From Acidobacteriota bacterium (lineage in GTDB: Bacteria; Acidobacteriota; Terriglobia; Acidiferrales; UBA7541), in contig QHYZ01000055.1 of NCBI GenBank assembly GCA_003225295.1, positions 62,001-126,000 on the forward strand: DNA of 64,000 nucleotides, in the 5' to 3' direction. Below, in pieces: positions 1 to 10,100 of this stretch (position 1 is the stretch's first letter; each line of letters starts with the position of its first letter). Under the pieces are notes generated by a model. That model had not been told where the DNA came from, did not search any database, and saw only the letters and a list, made by a program, of their open reading frames with translations. A program made the position numbers and the translations under genes.

Positions 1-99
1 GGACGGCAGATGGATATGAGTCGCACCACCGAGAAACGACAGCACGCTGAGGGAGAAGCCCACAATGAAGCAGAGGAGATAAACATCAGTCCAGGTCAT
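1..99 (-). CDS. Partial membrane protein, N-terminal 33 residues
   Basis: The reverse strand reads ATG at 99-97 and stays open for 33 codons to the window edge. The peptide begins MTWTDVYLLCFIVGFSLS and forms one clear hydrophobic segment at about residues 6-24, as at the start of a small inner-membrane protein. A GAGGTG Shine-Dalgarno-like sequence lies a few bases upstream of the ATG. It sits downstream of and on the same strand as the XRE regulator gene. The product cannot be named from 33 residues; an NfeD-like or other small multipass protein is possible but unproven. A plus-strand reading frame over the same bases looks like a shadow. Confidence 0.6.
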   Translation of the reverse strand, partial: MTWTDVYLLCFIVGFSLSVLSFLGGATHIHLPS

Positions 100-195
100 G
101 GCACACCTCGAGCGCACTTTGTGCGCGAGCTGGAATTCGAGACGCAGGCCCTGTTAGTTGCTACCCCAACCCTCGTCGGGGTCGACGCCACTCAG

Positions 196-720
196 TTACG
201 GAGAGAAAGCGGACGGCGGATGATCGCTGCCCTGCTTTCCCCCGTTCTGATGATGGCCTGAATACAAGACTTCACCGAGGCGCTCGGCTAATTCGGGCGT
301 CCGGAGAATCTCCGCCAGGAGCAAAATCGCCCGGCGTGAGTCTTCATGCTCGGCGACGGTCAGAAGTGCACGTTGCAGCACCGGATCCGCCGTGAACTGT
401 TCGGCGCCGGCAAAGAGCCAGGAATCGACTTTCGCGTCGATGGCCCGCAATTCAGACTGCAGCCCGGGCGTATAGCCTTCCGGGTCGTCCACCAGGAAAC
501 CTGGGTAAACGCGGAAGAATCGCGCCAGCAGCTCGCGCGTCGTATGTGTCAGGTGGGGCCGGGCGCCATTCTCGATCTGCGAGAGATACGCCTGGCTCAA
601 ACCGCGGCCGATCTCGGTCTTCATGGCCGTGGCCAATTCTTGCTGTGTCATCGAACGGCCCAGGCCGCGAAGCGAGCCTTCGACGGCGCGGAGGGAGCGG
701 AGTTTGTCGCCAAGTTTCAT
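196..720 (-). CDS. XRE-family HTH transcriptional regulator
   Basis: A 174-residue cytoplasmic DNA-binding protein. An XRE/Cro-type helix-turn-helix spans about residues 5-75 (the segments QQELATAM, LSQAYLSQIENG and RELLARFFRV are visible), with the Q-x-x-L-S-Q-I-E-N-G recognition-helix signature. The rest is an alpha-helical C-terminal region of unknown role, probably for oligomerisation or ligand sensing. The ATG at 720 is chosen because a strong promoter (-10 at 750-755) would start transcription near 743, downstream of the alternative TTG at 747. It precedes a partial membrane-protein gene on the same strand. The target is unknown. Confidence 0.85.
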   Translation of the reverse strand: MKLGDKLRSLRAVEGSLRGLGRSMTQQELATAMKTEIGRGLSQAYLSQIENGARPHLTHTTRELLARFFRVYPGFLVDDPEGYTPGLQSELRAIDAKVDSWLFAGAEQFTADPVLQRALLTVAEHEDSRRAILLLAEILRTPELAERLGEVLYSGHHQNGGKQGSDHPPSAFSP

Positions 721-749
721 AGAAGACTCACTTATTGCAATCTGCAAAT

Positions 750-777
750 ATAATATTACGATACGCTATTTTGTCAA
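750..777 (-). promoter_or_regulatory. Sigma-70-type promoter of the XRE regulator
   Basis: On the minus strand TTGACA (777-772) is followed by a 16-bp spacer and TATTAT (755-750). The -35 matches the consensus and the -10 matches five of six positions. The predicted transcription start is near 743, about 23 bases before the ATG at 720. The AT-rich block just downstream (TTGCAATCTGCAAATA read on the plus strand) holds TTGCA/TGCAA half sites and could be an autoregulatory operator; that last point is inference. Confidence 0.6.
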
Positions 778-831
778 GGGGAAAATTAGACCTGTTTTCA
801 ACAACTTACACGCAATCTTTCGGATGGTTGC

Positions 832-2223
832 CTATTCTGGCTTGCGGAGGGATTGCAGATCGATTCCCAGTTGCTGGCACTTCTTATACAGGTGGCTGCG
901 CTCGAGACCCAAGGCCCGCGCTACGTTGGTCATATGGAAGTTGCAGCGCCGCAGTTCGGCCAGCATCACTTCCCTTTCGAAAGCTTCCGCGCGCTCGGCC
1001 AGCGTGGCCCCCGAACTGCCCGCCGAAAAGGCTGATGGGCCGCCAGGCGGAGCGTCTGCAGGAGGAAGAACGAGGCGGACATCCGCAGCCGCCACGTTTT
1101 CGCCCAAGGCCAGCAAACTGAGACGTTCCACGACGTTGCGGAGTTCACGGACATTTCCGGGCCAGCCGTACTTACGCAATTCCCCGATGGCTTCTTCGGT
1201 GAAAATTTTCTCTTTCCAGCCGTTTTGCGCCGCCACCTGGCGCGTGAAATGGCTGACCAGTTCGGGAAAATCCTCCAGGCGCTCGCCTAAGGGCGGCAGC
1301 GTCAACGGAAAAACATAAATACGGTGAAAAAGATCGCGTCGAAAGGCGTTCTGCTTCACCAGATCTTCCAGGTTGCGATGCGTGGCAACCACCACGCGCA
1401 CATTCACTTTGATGGGTTTGTCGCCGCCGACGCGCTCGACCTCTCCTTCTTCCAGCACGCGCAGTAGCTTCGCCTGCATGCCCACCGGCATGTCGCCGAT
1501 TTCATCCAGAAAAAGCGTCCCGCCGTCGGCTTGTTCGAATTTGCCTAAATGCTTGACCGCGGCGCCGGTGAAAGCACCCTTTTCGTGGCCAAAGAGCTCT
1601 GATTCAATCAATTCCGCGGGCACGGCCGCGCAATTCAGGGTGATGAACGGGTGCTCCTGCCGCGGCGATTTTTCATGGATCGCGCGCGCCACCAGCTCCT
1701 TGCCCGTGCCCGTCGCGCCGAGAATGCACACACGCGTTTCGCTCGCCGCGACACGATCGATCTGGGCCATCAACTTCTTCATTGCTGGACCAGAACCCAC
1801 CAGCTCGTGTTTTCCCAGGCGATGGCGCAGTTCGCGGTTCTCATCTTCGAGCCGCGACAAGCGCAGCGCATTCTCTACGGTCACAAGCAGTTTCTCGGTG
1901 GAAAGCGGTTTCTCCAGGAAATCAAGCGCGCCCAGTTTCGTGGCTTTCACCGCCATCTCGATATTTGCTTGCCCGGAAATGAGCACGATGGGCGTCTTCA
2001 CGCCTGCTTTCTTCAGATCCTCGAGCAACTCGAGGCCGCTCCTGCCGGGCATCACCACATCGGAAAGAATCACGTCGAACGATTCCCTGCGCAGCAATTC
2101 GACCGCGCGAGCCGCACTGTCGCAAACGGTCGCTTCATGACCCGCCAGCCGGAAGGCGCGCGAGAGCGAGGCCAGCGTATTGGGATCGTCGTCAACGAGG
2201 AGGAGATGCGCTTTGCGGGGCAA
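832..2223 (-). CDS. NtrC-family sigma-54-dependent response regulator (NtrX-like)
   Basis: A 463-residue activator. A receiver domain covers residues 1-120, with an acidic pocket (DDD at 11-13), phosphoacceptor D55 in LSDVVMPG and lysine in the EKPLS motif. A sigma-54 AAA+ domain follows at about 135-375: Walker A GATGTGKE, intact GAFTGA loop, Walker B GGTLFLDEIGD and the WPGNVREL motif. A Fis-type helix-turn-helix closes the protein (NVARALGLERSHLYKK). It starts 21 bp after the kinase stop on the same strand, so it is the cognate regulator of the upstream sensor. By family it binds an upstream enhancer when phosphorylated and remodels RNA polymerase-sigma54. Target promoters are not evident here. 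Confidence 0.95.
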   Translation of the reverse strand: MPRKAHLLLVDDDPNTLASLSRAFRLAGHEATVCDSAARAVELLRRESFDVILSDVVMPGRSGLELLEDLKKAGVKTPIVLISGQANIEMAVKATKLGALDFLEKPLSTEKLLVTVENALRLSRLEDENRELRHRLGKHELVGSGPAMKKLMAQIDRVAASETRVCILGATGTGKELVARAIHEKSPRQEHPFITLNCAAVPAELIESELFGHEKGAFTGAAVKHLGKFEQADGGTLFLDEIGDMPVGMQAKLLRVLEEGEVERVGGDKPIKVNVRVVVATHRNLEDLVKQNAFRRDLFHRIYVFPLTLPPLGERLEDFPELVSHFTRQVAAQNGWKEKIFTEEAIGELRKYGWPGNVRELRNVVERLSLLALGENVAAADVRLVLPPADAPPGGPSAFSAGSSGATLAERAEAFEREVMLAELRRCNFHMTNVARALGLERSHLYKKCQQLGIDLQSLRKPE

Positions 2224-2244
2224 GCTTCGGTCCTTTGCGAGGCG

Positions 2245-4107
2245 TTAGTCGGAAGCCGCGGCCAGAGTCGACGGCGTGCTCTTGGACTCTGCCGCCGCTT
2301 CGCGCCGTGGGTTGCTCTGCCCGGCTTGACGTTCGGGCAGATCGATTCGAAAAGCCGTACCGCGGCCCTCGTCGCTGGTCACCGAAATGGTGCCGTGATG
2401 ATCACTGACCACCGACTGCACGATGGCCAGCCCCAGCCCCGTTCCTTGCAACTTGGTTGTGTAATACGGCGTGAACAGCCGGGAGCACTCTTCCGGAGTC
2501 AGGCCTTTGCCCGTGTCGGCCACTTCGATGCGCACATAGCCATCTTGTTCCAGAGTTCTGAGAGTCAGGGTCCCCCCGGCAGGCATGGCGTCCAGCGCAT
2601 TCAGCACCAGATTCTGAAACGCGCGGTGGAGCAAGTCGGGGTCCGCGTCGATATCCGGCAGGGGTTCGGTCAGGAACAGCTCCGGTGTAATGGTGGGCTT
2701 GCCGACTTCGTTGAATTGCGGCTCGAAGAGACGCACCGCATTGCGCAGCGCCTCATTCACATTCACGTGCACAAACTGTGGCGCGGGCATTTTTGAAAAA
2801 TCGCTGAACCGCCCAACGATATTATTGAGATTGGCAAGTTCCGCTTTCAAAGTGGCTGTCGATTCGTGGAAGACTTCCAGGAATTGCTTGGCGTCGAGCT
2901 GGCGGGCTTTCTGCAGGTTTTCAATGGTAATCTGCATGGGAAAGAGCGGATTGCGCAACTCGTGCGCGAGACGCCTCGCCAGTTCGCGCCACGCGGCAAC
3001 GCGCTCGGTTTGCACCAGGCGCTCCTTCTGCGCGGCAAGCGTTTGCGTCATGTGATTGAAGGCTTCGGCGAGCTGGCCGATCTCGTCACGGCCATGAACG
3101 TCGATGCGTGTTTCCCATCTTCCGCTGGCAACCTCGCGGGCTCCTTCCGCAAGTTCTTCGACCGGCTTGGTGATCCGCGCGGAAACCCAGAAGCTGACGA
3201 GCAAACCGATCAACAGCGCGGCAGCCGCAACCGCCGCGGCAATTTTCAAGATTTGGCGAGTCAGCATCACCAGTTCTTTTCGCGAGCTGCCCACGAAGAA
3301 GATGCCCAGAAGTTCATGATTGCGGCCGGTCAAGGGGATGGCGTGAAACGTTTCCGCATCGGCGGGATCCCTGGTCCAGTCAATTCTTCGCACTACCGGC
3401 TGCGGCTGCTTCTGCAATTGCTCGACGAGCGGCGCGAACCGTTCTGCCTGCTCCGCATCTATCTTCTCCGCCATCAGGGAGGTAGGAACAAAGGTGGGCT
3501 CGAGGTTGGTATAGATGAGCGCCCGCATCCCCGTGGGCAAAACCAGTGAGGCAAGGAAATTCTTATCCAGCCGGTGCCCCCCGATGATGTACAAACTCTT
3601 GCCCGCGACGGTGTTGTTGGTACGAACGACGCTGAGGGACAGCGACACCCCGTCGGGCAGCTCTTCTTTCCTCAAGAACGCCGGAATGTCATTCCAATCT
3701 TTCACCGAGGTCACCCAGTCGTTCTTATAGCCGACACGCGCTGGAAACTGCGCCGAAGAAATGAGCACACCGTCGTAATTCACAAACTCCACATAGTCCA
3801 GCCCGTGCTCTTGTGCAGAGCCGACCGCGTCTCGCACATAGAGAGACTGGTCGGCATTGGGACGGGACAGGTCGATCGCCATGTGCTCGGTAAAGTTGGC
3901 TTCCGCTATGTTTTTTGCTTGATGGGCGATCTCCTCCCCACGCTGGTCGAATTCCTTCTTGAATTGTGCAACCAGGGCTTCGGTGTGCTCCGTGTCCATT
4001 GCTTCGAACGCGGCCTGCGTGTAATGCGTCACGGCGTAAGCAACCACCGATACCGACGCGAAGATGGTGAGCAGCACGACTAATAACAATTTCGTTCGGA
4101 AGCTCAT
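2245..4107 (-). CDS. NtrY-like membrane sensor histidine kinase
   Basis: A 620-residue inner-membrane kinase. TM1 is at about residues 6-27. A large periplasmic sensor region, probably of the Cache type, follows. A second TM lies near 290-312, then a HAMP domain (ITKPVEELAEGAREVASG). The dimerisation box HELRNPLFPMQ carries the phosphoaccepting His. The HATPase has its N box (NLVLNALDAM), G1 box (DTGKGL) and G2 box (GTGLGLAIV). The ATG at 4107 overlaps the upstream stop as ATGA, so translational coupling is likely. The reading frame continues further upstream, but that part is antisense to the solute-binding protein and was excluded. It should phosphorylate the regulator encoded directly downstream. 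Confidence 0.93.
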   Translation of the reverse strand: MSFRTKLLLVVLLTIFASVSVVAYAVTHYTQAAFEAMDTEHTEALVAQFKKEFDQRGEEIAHQAKNIAEANFTEHMAIDLSRPNADQSLYVRDAVGSAQEHGLDYVEFVNYDGVLISSAQFPARVGYKNDWVTSVKDWNDIPAFLRKEELPDGVSLSLSVVRTNNTVAGKSLYIIGGHRLDKNFLASLVLPTGMRALIYTNLEPTFVPTSLMAEKIDAEQAERFAPLVEQLQKQPQPVVRRIDWTRDPADAETFHAIPLTGRNHELLGIFFVGSSRKELVMLTRQILKIAAAVAAAALLIGLLVSFWVSARITKPVEELAEGAREVASGRWETRIDVHGRDEIGQLAEAFNHMTQTLAAQKERLVQTERVAAWRELARRLAHELRNPLFPMQITIENLQKARQLDAKQFLEVFHESTATLKAELANLNNIVGRFSDFSKMPAPQFVHVNVNEALRNAVRLFEPQFNEVGKPTITPELFLTEPLPDIDADPDLLHRAFQNLVLNALDAMPAGGTLTLRTLEQDGYVRIEVADTGKGLTPEECSRLFTPYYTTKLQGTGLGLAIVQSVVSDHHGTISVTSDEGRGTAFRIDLPERQAGQSNPRREAAAESKSTPSTLAAASD

Positions 4108-5726
4108 GGTTTGACTCCGGGGGACGCGACAGGCGGCTGGGCGACAGGAGTTGCCGGGGTGTTTGAATTGCCGGGCAGCGCTGGGCTGGGTTCGGGAACA
4201 TCCAGCCACACGTCGTCGAGATGCCATTCGCCCCAACGCGCTGGCATCCAGTCGCGAACATTCTGGCTGAGACCGATATATTCCGGCAGCGCTACCAGAG
4301 GCAGAACGTGTCGATCCTCGAGCAATTTCTTCTCGCGCGCGTAGAGCAGCTCCGGATCGGTTGAAGACACTACGGCCTCTGACGAATCGCCAAGGTTGAG
4401 CGCGGATACCATCGATTCCAGCTCGACCCTGGGCGAAAGCGATGAATAGTGCCAAGAAAAAAGATGCAAACCGCTGGCGGAATCGCTCCATGTGCTCGTC
4501 GCGGAGCTCGCTGCGTGTGAGAGAGTGCGATTCACAACCTGCACCAGAATGGCTGCCTGACGCGCGTTCACCGCCACGCGTTCGCCCAGCAGTTTTGCGA
4601 GATCGCCCGGCACGTCCACGTGAAGCCGCAACGGCTCGGTGCTGGCTGCCATATTCGCGGGAAGCGTGGCGCGAATCTGCTTGGCGCGGTCGATGTTGGG
4701 CTCCATGGTGAAGAGGAAAGCATATCCTGAGAGCCACTGTGGCAGAAGGGCTGATGCGGGTTCGGCTTGCTTTTGCAGCAACACGTTTGCCATGGTCTGC
4801 CGGTCGAGCGAGAGGGACATGGCCTCCCGCAGCTTGGCAGCCGCGCCCGCAGATTGCGCATCGTCAAAACGCAAACCATAAAAGGTAACCGGCGCCGAAG
4901 ACCACACGCGTTGATTATCCTGCATTGCCCGGCGCACCAGTTCAGGAGACAGCTCCACGACGTCGGCCTTTCCCAATTGCAGATCGACAAGCTGCCGCAG
5001 CGGCGGCACGCCCAGGGTCACCTGAATGGCATCAAGGAATGGCCGCCCCGACCAGGTTTCCTCATTCGCGCGGAATCGCCAAGGAGTCCCCCCCTTGGCT
5101 CCGGGCGTGGATACCGCCAAATTCGAATCACCTGACGCAGTCTCTCGGCCAGACGGGCCGCGGTTATCAGTGGCCGTCTCGGAAACAAGAAATGGTCCCG
5201 TCCCCATCGGCGTTCCACGCGGTTGCAGGCGATAAACAAACAAGCGGCCGGAGGCTAGTTCTTCCAGCAGGTCCGGCATGGCCGCTGTCGATTGAATCGC
5301 GACGCCGTTTCCAGAGGCGACAACTTGCTGACCGCTGAGGAGCAACGGCTGAAGCGCAGCCACCACATCTGCGTTGTTCAACGCCGTGCCATCCGAGAAT
5401 CTAACGTTGGCGCGCAGCGTAAACTGCCAGCGCTTGAACGCCGCGTCGTGCGACCACTCCGTCGCCAATTGCGGCTGAAATCTCCCGTAATTGTCCAAGG
5501 CCACCAACCGCTCGAAGACCAGCGCTCCCAGCTTTTCATTTATGGCAAACTCCGCGCTCCCGACTTGCCATTCGCGGGGGTCCAGCGCCACCGTCGCCGC
5601 GTGCAATTCCACCCGCAGTGTTCCCCCATACCGCTGGCGTTCGGCGCAGTTCCGAGCACCCGCGATTGCTGCCGAAAACAACACCGTCAGAGCCAGCCGT
5701 TTAGTCGCCACATGCCATGGTGACAC
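4104..5726 (-). CDS. Extracellular solute-binding protein, peptide type (SBP_bac_5)
   Basis: A 540-residue exported protein. After a short basic/hydrophobic leader (residues 6-25) it has the family pattern: YGGTLRVEL, ALDPREWQVG, and then the segment around FSDGTALNNADVVAAL seen in DppA/OppA-type proteins. GTG at 5726 is chosen because GAGG lies 6 bases upstream. The gene overlaps the preceding stop by 26 bp, and its own stop overlaps the kinase start. No ABC permease or ATPase gene is nearby, which is unusual. In this operon it may serve as a ligand receptor for the kinase instead of a transporter subunit; that is inference. The C-terminal 30 residues are rich in Pro and Ala. Confidence 0.8.
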   Translation of the reverse strand: MSPWHVATKRLALTVLFSAAIAGARNCAERQRYGGTLRVELHAATVALDPREWQVGSAEFAINEKLGALVFERLVALDNYGRFQPQLATEWSHDAAFKRWQFTLRANVRFSDGTALNNADVVAALQPLLLSGQQVVASGNGVAIQSTAAMPDLLEELASGRLFVYRLQPRGTPMGTGPFLVSETATDNRGPSGRETASGDSNLAVSTPGAKGGTPWRFRANEETWSGRPFLDAIQVTLGVPPLRQLVDLQLGKADVVELSPELVRRAMQDNQRVWSSAPVTFYGLRFDDAQSAGAAAKLREAMSLSLDRQTMANVLLQKQAEPASALLPQWLSGYAFLFTMEPNIDRAKQIRATLPANMAASTEPLRLHVDVPGDLAKLLGERVAVNARQAAILVQVVNRTLSHAASSATSTWSDSASGLHLFSWHYSSLSPRVELESMVSALNLGDSSEAVVSSTDPELLYAREKKLLEDRHVLPLVALPEYIGLSQNVRDWMPARWGEWHLDDVWLDVPEPSPALPGNSNTPATPVAQPPVASPGVKP

Positions 5727-6999
5727 GATAGGCCTCGTAATTTCCCGTGGTCAGATTGAATGCGATGGCCATCGCTTCAGATTCACTCGAATTCCTGAGA
5801 GAGAGGATTGGACCAGGAAACTCCGTGGCCGCGGTCATCGGAGCGACCGTCCGGGCAGCCACTTCAAATCCCTGGAGCGTATCCCGTGAGGTGTGATCCC
5901 GCGCGCCGCTGGCGACGACTACCAGCAGTCCTTCGCGACAATTGCTGGAGAGTGAGACCAGATCACTCCCCCATTCCACGGGAAGGCGTTCGACCGATTC
6001 TGGAACATGTTCTTTTTCATTCTCGTCTAAGTAGAGGTAGGTATGTCCGTCAACACCTGCAACGGTCGTAGGATACTGAAAGTCCTCTTGCGAGTATGGC
6101 GAGCGCGCCGCACTAAAAAAGCCTGCCAGCGAAAACCTCTTGGGACCGCTGTAGTGCGGATCGACGGCGAAGAAGCTGCGCCCAGGATCCAAGCTGAACG
6201 GCAACCTGGGATCAAAATCCGCGCGCCAAATCCCCGTTCGTTCCTCGCATTCGAAGGAGAGCTTTTGCCAGGCATCACCGTCGCATTCGATGCCTGGCAA
6301 GTGAAACTGAAAAAAATGATCTTCCAAATGGATTTCGCCGCGAAGGTCCCTCTGGGGCAGTTTGCTGTGGGGCAGCGGCGCAGAGTCCTTCAGCAGCCAG
6401 TTCTCCTGGTTCCACCGGTATAGAGAAAGACTTTCCCTCCCAAGCACCAGCATAACGTCCGGCTTGGCGGACGGATCATTCGAGCGGGCAAGGTCGAACA
6501 TCATCTCTGGCTGCTGCCAGAGCAGTTGACGGTCCAGCCGGAGAACCGTCCCGGCGCGTTCGGCAGCCGTGAACTGACCTTTGGGAAACGCTACCGCACC
6601 AATCAGTTCGCGGTCCTGACTTAAGATCTGGGCAATCAGATTTATGTGCGAGGGCCCCTCCGTCATCAGAATCCATAGATGGCCTTCCGCGGCAAGCACC
6701 AGATGTGTGTGAAGGCGCTCCAACTCTTCCTCAAAGGCCGCGCGCATCCGTTCCGACGTGGACGAGGAGACGCTCGAGCGGTTCTCCCAAGTGTAGGAAA
6801 GGCCAAAATCCTTTTTGCCATCTGCGGCCACTTTGCGTGCCAGCGCGCGGGCGCCATCTTCGAGGGCATCCGCGTGCGCCGCGATCGGACTCCCGGCGAA
6901 AAGAAATGCGGCGAGAAGACGTGGGACGATCCAGCGGCGCGAGCGCAGCGGGGACAGTTTTTGCTTGGCGGACACGGGGTTACGGGTTGATGATATCAC
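5701..6999 (-). CDS. Exported protein of unknown function
   Basis: A 432-residue protein with a signal peptide (basic RSRRW followed by a hydrophobic stretch ending AAHADA). GTG at 6999 is preferred because GGAG lies 7 bases upstream; a GTG at 6975 has no such site. After the leader comes an Ala/Glu-rich helical segment (residues about 35-95), then a region of short beta-like repeats with many Trp and aromatic residues that could be a propeller. No family is recognised. It heads a four-gene minus-strand operon with the solute-binding protein, kinase and regulator, all overlapping or nearly so, so it probably belongs to the same sensing system. Confidence 0.65.
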   Translation of the reverse strand: MISSTRNPVSAKQKLSPLRSRRWIVPRLLAAFLFAGSPIAAHADALEDGARALARKVAADGKKDFGLSYTWENRSSVSSSTSERMRAAFEEELERLHTHLVLAAEGHLWILMTEGPSHINLIAQILSQDRELIGAVAFPKGQFTAAERAGTVLRLDRQLLWQQPEMMFDLARSNDPSAKPDVMLVLGRESLSLYRWNQENWLLKDSAPLPHSKLPQRDLRGEIHLEDHFFQFHLPGIECDGDAWQKLSFECEERTGIWRADFDPRLPFSLDPGRSFFAVDPHYSGPKRFSLAGFFSAARSPYSQEDFQYPTTVAGVDGHTYLYLDENEKEHVPESVERLPVEWGSDLVSLSSNCREGLLVVVASGARDHTSRDTLQGFEVAARTVAPMTAATEFPGPILSLRNSSESEAMAIAFNLTTGNYEAYRVTMACGD

Positions 7000-7138
7000 G
7001 GCTGCGCTCCACGGCTGGTGCGTCCCGGGTAGGCGCTCGGAAGCGCAGAATTCCCGCAGCAGTCTAACGACGGAATAAATTTCTGTTACCGGGAGGTCCG
7101 TTGTCCCGGGCAAGAATCCGTCTTCAGGAGCGTTGGTG

Positions 7139-10100
7139 ATGAAGCCCATGCCTTTTCGTCTGCATGTATTGCTCTGGCTGAGCGGAATAATATTGGCTTG
7201 CCTAGTGACAATTCCCGCCAAGGCTCCGGCGCAAGCGGCTGCGGCAGACCAGCTGCCGGAAGGACCCACGAAGCTCCTCCGTTTCGCCGACATTTCGAAA
7301 GACAAAGTGGTCTTTGCTTATGCGGGCGATCTGTGGATTGCCTCTCGCGACGGCGGCGCGGCACGACGGCTGACCTCCCACGTGGGTGACGAGCTCTATC
7401 CGAAATTTTCGCCCGATGGGAAATGGATCGCTTTCACCGGCGAGTACGACGGGAATCCGGACGTATACGTCATCAGAACGGATGGCGGCGAGCCCAAGCG
7501 CCTGACATTTCATCCTTCGAACGACATGGTCCTCGGCTGGACTCCCGACGGCAAGAACATCCTGTTCCGCTCCGACCGCTTCAGCGCGCCTCCGAGCCGC
7601 TACACCAAGCTCTTCCTGGTCTCCCCGCAAGGGGGCCCGGCGAAGCCGCTTCAAGTTCCTCGCGCGAGCCTGACCACTTTTTCCCCTGACGGCACCAAGA
7701 TCGCCTATCTTGAAACTTCCCAGGAATTTCGGACCTGGAAGCGCTATCGCGGCGGATGGAGCCTGCCGATCGCCGTCTTCGACCTGAAAAAGAATTCGTA
7801 CGAAGAGCTGCCAAAGACCGCGGGCATGGACCTTTTCCCCATGTGGCACGGGAACACCATCTATTTCATCAGCGACCGCGACGGAGTGATGAACCTGTTC
7901 AGCTACGACCTCGGCTCAAAGCAAACGAAAAAGCTCACCGACTACAAGGAATACGACATCAAGTGGCCGAGCCTCGGGCCCGACGCCATCGTCTATGAAA
8001 ACGGCGGTCTGCTCTACGAATTCAATCTCGCCAGCGGCAAGGTGCGCAATCTCCCCGTCGTCGTGCGCGCTGAAGACATCGAAACCCGCCCGGAATTCAA
8101 AAACGTCGCGCCATCCATCGGCAGCTACTCGCTCTCTCCTTCGGCAGCTCGCGCTCTCGTCGAAGCCCGCGGCAACATTTTCACCATTCCGGCCGAACAC
8201 GGCAGCATTCGCACGCTCACCAAGGAGCATTCCGGCATTCACGAACTGAATCCCGCCTGGTCGCCCGATGGCAAGTGGATCGCCTACCTTTCGGACCAGA
8301 CCGGCGAGTACGAGCTCTACACCCGTCCGCAAATGGGTGGGCAGGAATCGCGCATCACGTCTGATGGCGGAGTCTATCGCTACGGCCCGGTATGGTCGCC
8401 GGACAGCAAGAAGCTTCTCTACTGGGACAAAGTGCACCAACTCTGGTTCATCAGCCTGGATGAGAAGAAGCCCATCCTGGTCGACAAGTCCGACTACGGC
8501 GACATCGCCGACGGGAGTTGGTCCCCCGACAGCCTCTGGATCACCTATTCGAAGCCCCATCGCCGCGGCTCCAACGACGTCTTCCTCTATTCCTTAGGCA
8601 CCAAACAGGTCACCAAAGTTTCCGTCGGCTTCTATAGCGACAACAATCCCGTATTCGACGACGGCGGGAAGTATCTTTATTTCATTTCCACCCGCTACTT
8701 CTATCCGAGCGTCGGCCAACTCGACCAGCGTTTCAACTATTATTCGACCGACGGCGTTTTCGCAGTCACACTGAAAGCCGATGAAGCTTCCCCTTTTAAG
8801 CCTCAGAGCGACGAGGAAAAAGCAGCCGACGAAAAGAAAGACGAAAAAAAGGACGACAAGAAAGACGACAAGAAGTCTGCCGACGCCAAACCCGGAGACA
8901 AGACACCGGACGAACAGAAAGATGAAAAGAAAGCAGAGCCGGTTAAACCCATCCAAATCGATCTGGACGGAATCAGCACGCGCATAGCGACTGTGCCCAT
9001 CAGCGCCGGCATCTTGAATGGTCTTGCCGCGCGCAAGGACAAATTTTTCTATCTCTCCACGCCGCAGGAAGCGCGGCAGTTCGGCACCAACGACCGCACT
9101 CCCAAGAGCATCCTTCACGTCTACGAGGTGTCCAAACGCGAAGACAAAGTGCTGCTCGAAGGCATCGACGGCTACGACCTCGACAAGGAAGGCAAGAAAG
9201 TGATCTACAAAGCCGGCCCGGTCTACGGCATCGTCGAGGCCGCCCCCGGCAAGGCCAAAGTGGGGGAAGGCAAGCTCAATCTCAGCGAACTGCAGGTCAA
9301 GATCGATCCCCGCGAAGAGTGGCGCCAGGTCTTCCGCGAAGCGTGGCGCATCGAGCGCGACTTCTATTGGGATCCGCACATGACCGGCCACAATTGGAAG
9401 AAAATTGGCGAGCGCTATGAAGCGCTGCTCCCCTGGGTAGCGCATCGCAGCGATCTCAATTACCTGATAGGTGAAATGATCGCCGAACTGAGCACTTCGC
9501 ACACTTACGTGAGCGGCGGTGACCAGCCCGCGAAACCTCACGTCAGCGTCGGCATGCTCGGCGCCGATTTAGAGCCCGACGGCGGCTATTTCCGCATCAC
9601 GAAAATCTATCCCGGCGAAAACTGGAACGACGCCACGCGCTCGCCGCTAACCGAACCGGGACTGAAGGTGAAGGCGGGCGACTACCTCATCGCCGTTGAC
9701 GGCCAAGAAACGCATTCGAGTCAGGACGTCTATTCTTATTTCCAGGACCTCGCCGGAAAACTCATCACCCTGAAAATCAATTCCAAATCCACACCCGAAG
9801 GAGCCTGGGAAATCACTGTGAAGCCCACCAGCGGAGAAAACGGCGTCCGTTATCTCGATTGGACCGACGCCAACCGCCACAAAGTCGAGGAAGCCACCGG
9901 CGGCCGCATCGGCTACATGCACGTGCCGGACACCTCCTTCCCCGGCATCATCGCTTTTGACAAACAGTTCACCGCGCAGCTCGACAAGGACGGCATCATC
10001 GTCGACGAACGTTACAACTCCGGCGGCCAGATTCCGGATTTTTACACCGAGAAACTCAAGCGCGAGCTGCTTTCCGCGCTCGCCCCTCGCGAAGGAAAAG

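Noticed and set aside
10-261. Plus-strand 83-residue open frame
   Set aside because: It lies antisense to the XRE gene end and the membrane-protein start, has no ribosome-binding site and no recognisable features.
4108-4737. N-terminal extension of the NtrY-like kinase
   Set aside because: This stretch is antisense-like Ser/Arg/Gly-rich sequence in another frame of the solute-binding protein gene, and the ATG at 4107 overlaps that gene's stop as expected in an operon.
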